From NCBI GenBank assembly GCA_963704455.1, contig OY969905.1, positions 1-64,000 on the forward strand: a DNA stretch of 64,000 nucleotides, written 5' to 3'. A program made the translations under genes and the position numbers. Below the pieces are notes generated by a model, which saw nothing but the letters and a program-made list of their open reading frames with translations, had not been told where the DNA came from and did no database searches. This document shows, in pieces, positions 17,697 through 26,233 of the stretch; positions within the stretch are counted from its first letter, which is position 1, and each line of letters opens with the position of its first letter. This DNA comes from DASTCZ01 sp963704455. GTDB taxonomy: Bacteria > Acidobacteriota > Terriglobia > Acidiferrales > UBA7541.

Positions 17697-17854
17697 CGGC
17701 AGAGGAGCACAAGCGCGAGGCCGTAGCGAAGGTTGAGAAGTTCAAAGCGATGAGCGTGATCAAATTGGCCGAAGGAAGACACAGGGTCACTACAATTTCC
17801 ACTACAGTGCACTAGGAGCGATGGTCATGACCTCCCGTAAGTTATTGAGAAGAT

Positions 17855-17902
17855 TGGTCGGGGCGCGCGGATTTGAACCGCGGACCTCCTGCGCCCAAGG
17901 CA
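17855..17902 (-). other. Left attachment site: displaced 3' half of a tRNA-Pro gene
   Basis: Read on the minus strand this carries the anticodon-loop 3' side, variable loop, T-arm, 3' acceptor strand CGCCCCG and ACCA of a tRNA-Pro. It shares the 20-mer GACCTCCTGCGCCCAAGGCA (17883-17902) and TGGTCGGGGCG (17855-17865) with the intact tRNA-Pro at 59794-59870. The 5' half is absent; sequence diverges right after 17902. The T-stem differs from the intact gene (CGCGG/CCGCG here, TGGAG/CTCCA there), but each is self-complementary. It is therefore a genuine second tRNA 3' half, not a mutated copy. This marks the left boundary of the ICE. Confidence 0.85.
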
Positions 17903-17982
17903 AACGTCAAATAGCTATGTAGTTGGTTCGTCTATGTTTTTCGCGCATCTTACATCACGGTTTATGGGGGTATTCGGCGCTT

Positions 17983-18007
17983 ATTGTTCCCAAATTGTTC
18001 CCAACTT
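17983..18007 (+). repeat. Left copy of a TTGTTCCCAA direct-repeat motif
   Basis: ATTGTTCCCAA followed by ATTGTTCCCAACTT. A near-identical 24-bp version is at 59706-59729, about 90 bp inside the other end. Two readings are possible: integrase arm-type binding sites flanking the att core, or a leftover of an integrase 3' end, since at the right end the motif lies in the integrase C-terminus. The rest of 17903-18119 holds nothing else I recognise. Confidence 0.5.
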
Positions 18008-18119
18008 CCGGTAGGGCAAGTAAATGTCATGGCTAAGTGTGGCGGGCCTCAAAAATCTCCCACGAAGACAGGTAGTGGGAAAGCTCGCGCGACTTTGAAA
18101 TTGTTAGCCGCCCCCCGGA

Positions 18120-19487
18120 TCACGCAGCCATTACAACCTTACTCTCTAATTCTGCCAATTCCTTAAGAGGGTGGAACAAGCCTCGCGCAACACAGAAATC
18201 CCGTGCCTCGGCGATGAGAGGCAGAGCGGCAGGTCCATCTCCATCCCAAATTGCAAGTCGGGCACTCCCCTTCATAGCGAACGGCAAGTCTCGTGCTGTC
18301 TCGCGGGCAAAAGGCAGAATCTGTTCATCGGCGAAAATGCGTGCCCGGGATATTGCTTTCGGTCCACCAGCGCGAGCCTCCGCGTAAGCGAGCTTTGTCA
18401 TAATGTATGGCGTCTCGGTGCGAGAAATACCGATGACACGTCTGAACATTGTCGCTGCCTCTTTGAATTGATTCCTAGACATCAAAATGCTACCGAGTGA
18501 ATCAAGGATGCCAGCCTCCAGACCTGGGTGGCCCGCATTGATCGCTCCCGAGGCCAACCGGTTAAACTGCAATGCTCTCCTACGTTCAAACATTTGGCAG
18601 ACGCCAGACAGGGCACTGATTTCAGAAAATGCATCGTGGATCTCACCGGCCTCAAAATACAACTTAATACTGACCAACTTAGCGTTCATCCCCGACCGGA
18701 AATTCATCATGTTTGCACGTACAGCGCCACACTGTCCAAGAACGCGAGCATAAACCGTTTTTCCATGTTTGCTCATGACCACATTCGGTAAAACGGGAAT
18801 ACGATTCACGGATTCCACGGCACTTAAGTAGTTCAAGTGCGATGTCGCTTCCGCAATCCTTGAGCTATGCTCTTCAAAAACATCACTGGAAAGATCTTCC
18901 GGACGAAAGTCGCGATTGAGCGGCGCGCATCGAGCGCGAAAACGGCTCTTCTGTACACTAAACCAATTGAGATCACGCAGTACTGATTTGCAGGTCGCGT
19001 CGTCATCGCTCATAAAATGTCTGCGCTTTACGACGAATAATCGATTCGAAAACAAAGCCAAGTAATCTGTGAGTCGCGGTTCATGATCTTTTCCAAGAAC
19101 ATAAAGGAAAACTGGGATCCCTTTCTCCGCAGCTTTGACGATTTCAAAGGGTACGCCTTCAAGAGGGTACGACCCAATCATCCGTCCAGGCCTAGTCTTT
19201 AGTAAAACTACGACAATATCGCTACTCGATATTCCTTGCGAAATGAGATATTCAGGGTTGTTGACGCTGCCCGCTTCCTTTTCCTCAACTTCATATATCC
19301 ATGTCTTATATGCGGCATCGCGCAAGAAACGCCCCAGCATCTCGCGCAAAGGCCACTTTTCGAGTGTCAATGTGTCGGCGCGGTATTCTTCAAAAGGGGA
19401 ACTGAGGAAAACCTGAAGCGGCCTGTTTGGATCAACCTGCATGCGACTCATTCTCCGATCGCGGACGCGGATCCGAATATGATTCAT
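18120..19487 (-). CDS. DUF4062-domain protein with TPR-like C-terminus
   Basis: 455 aa. Residues about 22-150 fit the DUF4062 pattern: LQVFLSSPFEEYRA, then SDIVVVLLKTRPG and a region on externally imposed injury-type GSYPLEGVPFEIVKAAEKG. This domain is often joined to STAND or NACHT ATPases in signalling and defence. The C-terminal half is helical with TPR-like spacing (LDSLGSILMSRNQFKEAATMFRRVI). It is transcribed away from the giant STAND gene, the two starts separated by 256 bp, so they may share control and act together. The start may be ATG 19442, which has GGAG upstream, rather than 19487. No enzymatic motif recognised. Confidence 0.6.
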   Translation of the reverse strand: MNHIRIRVRDRRMSRMQVDPNRPLQVFLSSPFEEYRADTLTLEKWPLREMLGRFLRDAAYKTWIYEVEEKEAGSVNNPEYLISQGISSSDIVVVLLKTRPGRMIGSYPLEGVPFEIVKAAEKGIPVFLYVLGKDHEPRLTDYLALFSNRLFVVKRRHFMSDDDATCKSVLRDLNWFSVQKSRFRARCAPLNRDFRPEDLSSDVFEEHSSRIAEATSHLNYLSAVESVNRIPVLPNVVMSKHGKTVYARVLGQCGAVRANMMNFRSGMNAKLVSIKLYFEAGEIHDAFSEISALSGVCQMFERRRALQFNRLASGAINAGHPGLEAGILDSLGSILMSRNQFKEAATMFRRVIGISRTETPYIMTKLAYAEARAGGPKAISRARIFADEQILPFARETARDLPFAMKGSARLAIWDGDGPAALPLIAEARDFCVARGLFHPLKELAELESKVVMAA

Positions 19488-19743
19488 ATTCTAACGCAGT
19501 TGTCCCTAAGAATCGTTTTTAAGACACTTGCTCGATTTGGGGGTTCAACTTTCTCGTCACGCCGAATGATCTTGGAAATACCGTTTCAGGTTCGGAGCGT
19601 GGCATGGAGATTTGTCCTCTCGGCAATCCGTTTCCAAAGTACATTGTCTTCACCATCGCTTGTGTCATTGGCGGAGGGGCGAAATGCACTTCCATTTAAT
19701 GAAATTGACGTAAAATCGTGAGACGGCGAAAACTGAAACTACA

Positions 19744-21735
19744 ATGGCAGGATCTGACGCACAAGCCGGTTTTTATTATCAGAACGTGGTCGCAGCCCTC
19801 TACGTCCTCGAAATGCTGACGCCTGGCAGTTCTATCAGATCAATTTCCTTGGAAAACCCGGAGCGTGCTAAGTTTGTCGATGACATTATTATTGATTGCG
19901 ATGATAAGAAAGTCTTTCTTCAAATCAAATGGGCGGAGGACGAATCCTCTGCTTTAACGCTCAACAATCTGGTTGCGACAGGTGAAGGCTCGGAAATATC
20001 CCTCATTGAGAAACTAGCCCGTGGTTTTCTGAAAATTCGCGGCGAATCTGGCACAAAGGAGATTCTTCTCTACTCGACCAGAAAAGTCGGTAAGAACAAA
20101 CAACCGACGAAGGGGTTTCCCAAGAGCCTAGAGAATTTTCTACTCGAGTTTCATACGCCGTGCATCGATCCGGGTGCGCCCGCCGATATCCGGACAAGTC
20201 CCCGCTATTCTGAATATTCTGAAATCTTGGACCGCCTCAAAAGTGCATCCGGTCTCACAGACTTCGAAGAATTCGGCAACTTTTTGCGTCTCTTGCGCTT
20301 CCAGCTGGGCGAGCCGGACATTACTCATACGGAGTCCAAGGTCCGCGCAAAACTCCGGCTGCTCGGCTTAGAACAGACACAATATGGCTCCTTATTAGAT
20401 CAGATAGTCAAATGGTCCATTCAGCAAGCGACAATCAAAGCAGATGACGTGCTTCGCTGCTTAGGACTCTCCGATCATTTCACCGACCCCGTCAGCCATG
20501 TTTTTCCGGTCGAGGACCGATATTGGGTGCGCACGCCCACGGTCTTTCGTGCCCTTGACCTGTCGATTCGTAATCTCAAATCTGGCTTTATTCTGCTAGA
20601 GGGCGAACCCGGAATTGGGAAATCTAGCCTTCTTGCTTCTTACAAAGCGCAACGTAAACATGTCACATTCGCATATCACTGTTACGTTCCCGATGACCGT
20701 TCGCTAGGTAATGACCGGCTTGAACAAATGGCCTTTGTGCGGTCAATGTGTATCAGCTTGTCGAAAGCTTTTCCGGATATTGAATTGCCTCACCCGTATA
20801 AGGAATATTCCCTTGAGGTCTTGAATGAGTGGCTTCGTCACATTTCGCAGCGAAACATAAGAGCAGTCTTCATCGTCGACGGCTTAGACCATGTTCATAA
20901 CAAACACCGGCAGAACTTGATCCTAGAGCCGCTAACAGCGATATTGGATGGACTACCCCCCGAAAACGTCATTATTATTCTCAGCTCTCAGTTCAGCGAT
21001 GCGCTTCCGCCATCCCTCCAGAACCATATAGCCAGCGATTCGAGACGCCACATAAAGGTTCCACGCTTTGGATTAACTCAAATCAAGACTTTCCTTTCCC
21101 TGCGGGGAGTGGAACTGAATTCCCAAACGCTCGATTTGGCAAAGATCGTTTCCGGCGGTGTCCCGGTGTACTTAGAGTATCTGGCAAGGAGTCTCTCGGA
21201 GTTGAGTGAATACGAGCGAGAGAGCTTTCTTAGAGACCAACCCATTCTTCGTGATGAGACCATTCAAAAATATCATCGTTACCTATGGAGTAATCTTCAA
21301 CACGACCAAACTGCAATTTATGCCCTCGCCGTAATAGCGGTTCGCGACGATTTCACGACACCGAACGACTTACTCAATCTCTTGCGTCGTCTCGGAATAT
21401 CGGCAACACCTCTGTCAGTTGAAACCACACTACGATTAGTCGGACATGTTTTAAGGGGTTCGCAGGGCCAAGCTGTCGCGATTGGCCACAACAGTTTTCG
21501 TGAGTTCATTTTGGAGAATACGACGGCCCTTGCTGTCGATATAAATCAGAAGCTCATGGACTGGTATGAGAGCAATCCGACCCGCGACGAAGCTTGGCGC
21601 CACCGATTCCGGCATTTATTTCAATTAGGAACATATGCGGAATTATTGAACCAGTGCAGTTTCGAGTGGATGGTGAACAGTTGGATCGCTCACCGTCCTG
21701 TTTTCGAAATAAATCAAAATATTGACTTAGCATAG
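19744..21735 (+). CDS. Nuclease-like/STAND NTPase, N-terminal part (split by in-frame TAG)
   Basis: 663 aa. Residues 1-70 look like a Cap4/DUF4297-type restriction-fold nuclease: AGFYYQNVVAALYVL, acidic VDDIIID (Asp46/47) and LQIKW (Gln60-x-Lys62). A STAND P-loop ATPase follows: Walker A GEPGIGKSSLL (about 287-296) and Walker B FIVDGLDHV (Asp about 379), then helical NACHT-like regions. It resembles the nuclease-NTPase half of Avs-type antiphage proteins, in which a C-terminal repeat sensor recognises a viral protein. The frame ends at TAG 21733-21735, but the sequence continues in the same frame for 1470 more residues, so this is probably half of one protein. First ATG 19744 is adopted. Confidence 0.75.
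   Translation: MAGSDAQAGFYYQNVVAALYVLEMLTPGSSIRSISLENPERAKFVDDIIIDCDDKKVFLQIKWAEDESSALTLNNLVATGEGSEISLIEKLARGFLKIRGESGTKEILLYSTRKVGKNKQPTKGFPKSLENFLLEFHTPCIDPGAPADIRTSPRYSEYSEILDRLKSASGLTDFEEFGNFLRLLRFQLGEPDITHTESKVRAKLRLLGLEQTQYGSLLDQIVKWSIQQATIKADDVLRCLGLSDHFTDPVSHVFPVEDRYWVRTPTVFRALDLSIRNLKSGFILLEGEPGIGKSSLLASYKAQRKHVTFAYHCYVPDDRSLGNDRLEQMAFVRSMCISLSKAFPDIELPHPYKEYSLEVLNEWLRHISQRNIRAVFIVDGLDHVHNKHRQNLILEPLTAILDGLPPENVIIILSSQFSDALPPSLQNHIASDSRRHIKVPRFGLTQIKTFLSLRGVELNSQTLDLAKIVSGGVPVYLEYLARSLSELSEYERESFLRDQPILRDETIQKYHRYLWSNLQHDQTAIYALAVIAVRDDFTTPNDLLNLLRRLGISATPLSVETTLRLVGHVLRGSQGQAVAIGHNSFREFILENTTALAVDINQKLMDWYESNPTRDEAWRHRFRHLFQLGTYAELLNQCSFEWMVNSWIAHRPVFEINQNIDLA
21733..21735 (+). other. 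In-frame amber stop splitting the STAND protein
   Basis: TAG in the frame that starts at 19744; the next 4 codons (CGC GCC GCC GCC) lead straight into the downstream frame at 21748. No ribosome-binding site precedes that frame. Across the stop the text reads FEINQNIDLA-stop-RAAAVTQDLMSF, which looks continuous. A nonsense mutation, a sequencing error or readthrough would all give this picture. Confidence 0.75.
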
Positions 21736-21747
21736 CGCGCCGCCGCC

Positions 21748-24700
21748 GTGACACAAGACCTCATGTCATTTATTCGTATTGCGCTGCTCAAGCAACGGCT
21801 TGCACTTATTAATCAGAATTTGGATCTCTCAACGGAAGAAGTCGCTTGCTTCTTGCTTGACCTTGGCCTGACGGCGGAAGCGCTAAGAACAGTTTGGGAC
21901 GGTGAAAGGCCACTTTGCCCGTCTGTGGGTTTTTCAACCTTTTGCCTTCACCATCAGCAGCGCCTTGAAAAGTCTCCTCCATCGGCAATCGTGCGAGCCG
22001 CGTTGGCAGATTCGCCCGCCACAGCCTCACTGGCAGATTTGGCAACATACTATCGCGCATGTGCACTAATTCGTCCGGCTCTCGACCTCTTTCAGGAGAT
22101 TTCAGAACTCTCCTGGATCATAAAATCCGAACACAAACACAGCCACCAGTCCGTTTCTGATTCTGCAAGAAACACTACGAATCTCAATTTACAGCTCGAT
22201 GTAATTCGCGAATTGTGCAATAGCAATAATGTTGGCGAATTAAACGAAATCCTGCAGGCTACCGCTAAACTTGCTCCTGAAATTGTTGCATTCGCACATG
22301 CAGCATATGTTCTAGTGTTGGCTCGGATCGGTGAGCTCGAAGAATCAAAGCGCTCGTATCCCACCATAAACTTTACTGCCATTCCTGAGCCTCAGCTGAA
22401 GTTCGCACTACTCGAATTAGCGGATCGTGGCGTCTGGGATCGCGAGAATTTCATTGAAGGCAATGCGCCGCCCCTGCCGAAAGCATTCGTGGAGGAATCA
22501 AATTTTCAACGAATCGAGCCGGACTTTTTTCACCTATATGATCGGTTTCGTTTTCACTTTCTCGGAAACAAAGAAGCTAAAGCTTGGCTCGGTACCGTAA
22601 TTACTGGTCTCCCCGAGCCAACCCGAAGTGTCACAGACGCGCTCGGTAAGCTCGCACTTATCTGGGCCAATTGGGTCCGAAACGGTAACAAACCGATTTC
22701 CGCGCTGTCCCGATTCCAGGAGATTCTGTCCATCCTAGATCTTCGTCCCGAACTATTTAAGAGCGTGCCCCACGCGTCTCACCTCGCGAAGAGCTTGTAC
22801 GAACAGGAATCGCCGCGATTATTTGCGCACGTATGGACCGTCGCCAACCAAGCGCTTGCTGACGCAGATCTTTTCGCTCTCGGCCAATGGTGGCAAACAT
22901 CAGAAAACGGGCTGCGGGCTGCAAGAAACGCGGCGGCCACGCGAGGTTTCTCGGTTGCCCTGAGCGACCACCTCAAATCTTCTTCCGAACAGATCGTTCA
23001 TCGGCTTCTCACGATTGCAGAGAAGTCTTCCCGAGAGGACAAAGAAACATCCGTCCTTGTCTCCGAGATTCTTTCAACCGCCAGGGCTTGGGGACGTTGC
23101 GGGTTTTCGGCGGAAGCTGCGCGCCTCTGGAGAGAATTGCTCGATTTAGGATGCGGAATTGGTTGGCGCAAAGACTATCAATTCAATGAAATTCTGGCGC
23201 CGCTGGCGCTCGCTCACGAAAAGAATCCTGCAGCGACACGCCAACGAATCGCAGACCAACTTACGTTGGCCCATCGCCTCGAAGGGGCAGCTCGTTCCAA
23301 AACGGCTCAAGTTGCTATCGAAGACTTGATTGCCTTTTCATCTCAGATTTCCTTCGGTTTATCGATGAAAATGCTCCGACATGAGGACAACTCGATTTAT
23401 CGTGAACGAGCGATACTTTCCCTTGTCGAGGAATACGCGAAAAGTACTGACACACCATTGCATTGGCTCTGGGCTCTCGTTTCCTCAATGGCGCTATGGG
23501 ATAACTACGGCGAGTATAATGACTATACGCGTCCAGCCAGAGAGATTATTTTTACAGCCGCAATCCAGCGCAAAGATTTCGTGGTAGCGGAACTCATTTA
23601 TCGCGATGCTAAAAGTGTTTTCCTTATCGAGAAAGAATCTCCCGAGCAACTAGCCAAATGGGCGAAGTTGTGGATAGACGCAGGCAATCCTCCGGATCAA
23701 GTAATCTCCGACTTCCGAACTTTCTCAATCGTGCAACCTTCGGATCGCACGACTGACGTACGTAGTGACCGTCTCTTCTCGCCTAGTCCGAATGTGTTCA
23801 ACGAAGCAGCCGTCAAAGGGATGCCAGCACTCAACTTGCTACTCGATCAGCAGGCCAATGAACAGGTGCTGGATACGTGTCGGCGCGAAATCCAGCGCGT
23901 ATTTCCTGAATGGGTCGAGGTCGTTTCCAAAGATATCGGTCGCGACCTAACTGAAGACGAGAAATTCAACTTGGATCGGATTCTGGATCAACAGTTGCAA
24001 AAACTTCAAAGTGGAGAGTTATCTTCTCGAATTGACACCAAAGATGCGCTTCGATCTCTCATTGAAGAAACTTACAAGGCAATCGCGGGCCAACTTGGTC
24101 AGCCTTCTGTTGCCAAGAATCTTGCCGCCTCATTTGACATAACTGGCTGGCTCGAGCGCCTACCAGTGAGTTTCGGTCCCCGCGCTCCTCATCAAAACGT
24201 TCTTGAGAAACTTGTGCCCAATTGGATTACCACAGCTTCAGTAAATGAACTGGATGCTTGGATCGATTTTTGCCGCGCGAGACTTACTGACATGTGCCGT
24301 GCGAACGGGCTGTTGGTAATTGCTAAAAGGGTTCGAGGTTTTGATGCCGAGCGCGCTAAGAATTTGCTTTTGGAAGCGTGGCAATCGGATTCGAGTCTTT
24401 TCTTCGAGTACAGAGCACTTTCGGACGACATTGTTTCTGAGCTTTTCTCGCTCGACCCCCATTCAGGACGCGATCTTCTTTTGAAGGCGTTTATGCTTCA
24501 ACATCAGCGCTTCCCCCAAATGATTGTTCTTCGTCTGGATCGTGTCCTCAAGTTTGCTCACCAATTCTCTGGAGTCGATTTCGATGAAGTCTATACCCTA
24601 TGGGCCGACTATAACCGGGATCTTACTTCCGGACTCCCGTACGACCCTATGAATATGAATTGGTTTACCGATGTCACCGAAGCCTCGCTTCGCCAAGAAA

Positions 24701-26160
24701 TCTTGAATTATTTAATCTGGTTGTTGGAATATCCGGTTGTTGACATCCGATTGTTGAGTTTGCGGGCTCTCTATCGCCTTATCAAATGTGGAGACCTTAG
24801 AACCGACACTCTGTTGGGCGAGTGGAAACGTTTAGCTTTTGGCCAAAAGGAATTGATAGCACTCCTGCTCTTTTCAGTTGGTCTTTCGAATGTAGAGCAA
24901 GACTCCAAATGGCCAGAGCTTTTGGTTGCTCTGGTGTCACAAGAACCACATTTCAACCTCAGACGCACAACATCAGAAGCGGTTATCGCGACGATCAATT
25001 CGCGAGCCGCTCTAGCGCCAGCTTTCCAAAACCAAGTAAAAAATCTCACAGCCTCCCCGAAATTTATCCGCCCTCTCGGGCCCTGTTTAAGCAGTGCGCA
25101 GCAGGTCCCCGCACTCGGCTACCCGAAATGGATGATTTCTCAACTCGCGAGGGTTTTTTCCACTAATCACTTCGTCCCTCGCATACATTCGCGTCTGGCT
25201 GAGCAATATCCCGTTCCAACAGACGGATTCGCCGAGGAAATTCAGACGCATCGGGATCACAACATAAATGACAATTTCGATGCACTTGAAATCAGCGGTA
25301 AATATGATGGCGCTGTCCGCGAAAGCATTAACACTGTCTTGCATGAATTTCACCAAGCTCACGTTTTGGACGGTCACGACGCGGATAGAGTAGCTGATAT
25401 GGTCAGGATGATGGACCCGACAGATCTCGCGCAAGATTCCGCGACGCGACCGACATTTGTTCAATGGATCGATGCTGCACAGGCAGATGCCGACTTTCTA
25501 TCGTTCCAGGATTGGGACTCATTAAAACACGCGTTGCTCCTGCGTGATTCTGCGTGGCAAACAGTCTTTGAACACACTGAGCAAAGAGGAGACAAAGAGC
25601 ACGCGCACAATAATCCACGATCAACACGGGTGAAGGTTCTCCTCGTCGGGATAATAGGTGGCCAGATCATTCCGACGATAGACGACATCAACGACGCAGC
25701 TCTTGAGTTCCGCAATCAATACCGCTTTGAACTTCCTCACATTCAAGGTGCTTATTCAAAATCCCCTAATTCCACCGTCGTCCCCATTATCCAGTGTTCA
25801 ACGCAAACGTTTCGAGGCCGGCACAGACTCGATATTGCTGCCTTAAGGCCTGAGCTCGCTGCTGAACTAAACCTTGAAGCCCAGTATGGTGACTGGCTCG
25901 GAAATTCCCTCAACGGTTTCGTAGTAGTGCGAGCAACTACCTGGCAGGATGCTTTTGACCAAAACAGACGACGTCACGAGCCGCGTTCTTCGGGGTTTTT
26001 GCTAGAGGCCTCAACTGATATTCTTTCTAATTTGAAAAAGAATCACGATTTATCGTACTGGATTCGACTCGATATAGTGCGTAGTACTGATAATTACAAA
26101 CCTGAGTCTCAGTTCAGTTGGTCTCGCCGTTCCGAAATCTTCCGGTTGAACGGGACTTGA
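21748..26160 (+). CDS. Helical-repeat sensor part of the split STAND protein
   Basis: 1470 aa, in the same frame as the upstream NTPase ORF. It is almost wholly alpha-helical with TPR/HEAT-like pair spacing over more than 1000 residues (for example AAFLLDLGLTAEALRTVW-like and EILSTARAWGRCGFSAEAARLWRE-like helical pairs). The last about 300 residues are less regular, with RVKVLLVGIIGGQIIPTIDDI and RHRLDIAALRPELAAELNL. There is no signal peptide or membrane segment. Such C-terminal repeat arrays in STAND defence proteins are the target-recognition part. If translated alone from GTG 21748 it would have no NTPase. Joined to the upstream part the protein would be about 2138 aa. Confidence 0.7.
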   Translation: MTQDLMSFIRIALLKQRLALINQNLDLSTEEVACFLLDLGLTAEALRTVWDGERPLCPSVGFSTFCLHHQQRLEKSPPSAIVRAALADSPATASLADLATYYRACALIRPALDLFQEISELSWIIKSEHKHSHQSVSDSARNTTNLNLQLDVIRELCNSNNVGELNEILQATAKLAPEIVAFAHAAYVLVLARIGELEESKRSYPTINFTAIPEPQLKFALLELADRGVWDRENFIEGNAPPLPKAFVEESNFQRIEPDFFHLYDRFRFHFLGNKEAKAWLGTVITGLPEPTRSVTDALGKLALIWANWVRNGNKPISALSRFQEILSILDLRPELFKSVPHASHLAKSLYEQESPRLFAHVWTVANQALADADLFALGQWWQTSENGLRAARNAAATRGFSVALSDHLKSSSEQIVHRLLTIAEKSSREDKETSVLVSEILSTARAWGRCGFSAEAARLWRELLDLGCGIGWRKDYQFNEILAPLALAHEKNPAATRQRIADQLTLAHRLEGAARSKTAQVAIEDLIAFSSQISFGLSMKMLRHEDNSIYRERAILSLVEEYAKSTDTPLHWLWALVSSMALWDNYGEYNDYTRPAREIIFTAAIQRKDFVVAELIYRDAKSVFLIEKESPEQLAKWAKLWIDAGNPPDQVISDFRTFSIVQPSDRTTDVRSDRLFSPSPNVFNEAAVKGMPALNLLLDQQANEQVLDTCRREIQRVFPEWVEVVSKDIGRDLTEDEKFNLDRILDQQLQKLQSGELSSRIDTKDALRSLIEETYKAIAGQLGQPSVAKNLAASFDITGWLERLPVSFGPRAPHQNVLEKLVPNWITTASVNELDAWIDFCRARLTDMCRANGLLVIAKRVRGFDAERAKNLLLEAWQSDSSLFFEYRALSDDIVSELFSLDPHSGRDLLLKAFMLQHQRFPQMIVLRLDRVLKFAHQFSGVDFDEVYTLWADYNRDLTSGLPYDPMNMNWFTDVTEASLRQEILNYLIWLLEYPVVDIRLLSLRALYRLIKCGDLRTDTLLGEWKRLAFGQKELIALLLFSVGLSNVEQDSKWPELLVALVSQEPHFNLRRTTSEAVIATINSRAALAPAFQNQVKNLTASPKFIRPLGPCLSSAQQVPALGYPKWMISQLARVFSTNHFVPRIHSRLAEQYPVPTDGFAEEIQTHRDHNINDNFDALEISGKYDGAVRESINTVLHEFHQAHVLDGHDADRVADMVRMMDPTDLAQDSATRPTFVQWIDAAQADADFLSFQDWDSLKHALLLRDSAWQTVFEHTEQRGDKEHAHNNPRSTRVKVLLVGIIGGQIIPTIDDINDAALEFRNQYRFELPHIQGAYSKSPNSTVVPIIQCSTQTFRGRHRLDIAALRPELAAELNLEAQYGDWLGNSLNGFVVVRATTWQDAFDQNRRRHEPRSSGFLLEASTDILSNLKKNHDLSYWIRLDIVRSTDNYKPESQFSWSRRSEIFRLNGT

Positions 26161-26233
26161 ACGACTTCAAACTAATACCGCCGCTCAATGTCCTCGTCAT
26201 CCTCCTCATTCGCGCTCAAGCATAAAGTGCGGA

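Larger units (their letters stand above)
15878..17815 (+). pseudogene. Tyrosine recombinase remnant, split by IS copy B
   Basis: Exon-like halves 15878-16253 and 17697-17815 rejoin in frame if the IS and one 8-bp duplication are removed, giving RYVHPAEEHKREAVAKVEKF across the junction. The C-terminal catalytic residues are visible: the HxxR-type box in YDLRHTYASRA, His in LLGHTSVQM, and nucleophile Tyr in TMRYVH. The N-terminal and core-binding parts are absent: a TGA precedes the frame at 15875 and there is no proper start. The gene ends 39 bp before the displaced tRNA-Pro 3' half. The ICE integrase lies at the same place relative to its tRNA at the other end, so this looks like the integrase of an older element in the same tRNA site. 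Confidence 0.82.

Noticed and set aside
17855..17902. A second functional tRNA gene
   Set aside because: Only the 3' half is present; the acceptor 5' strand and D-arm are missing.
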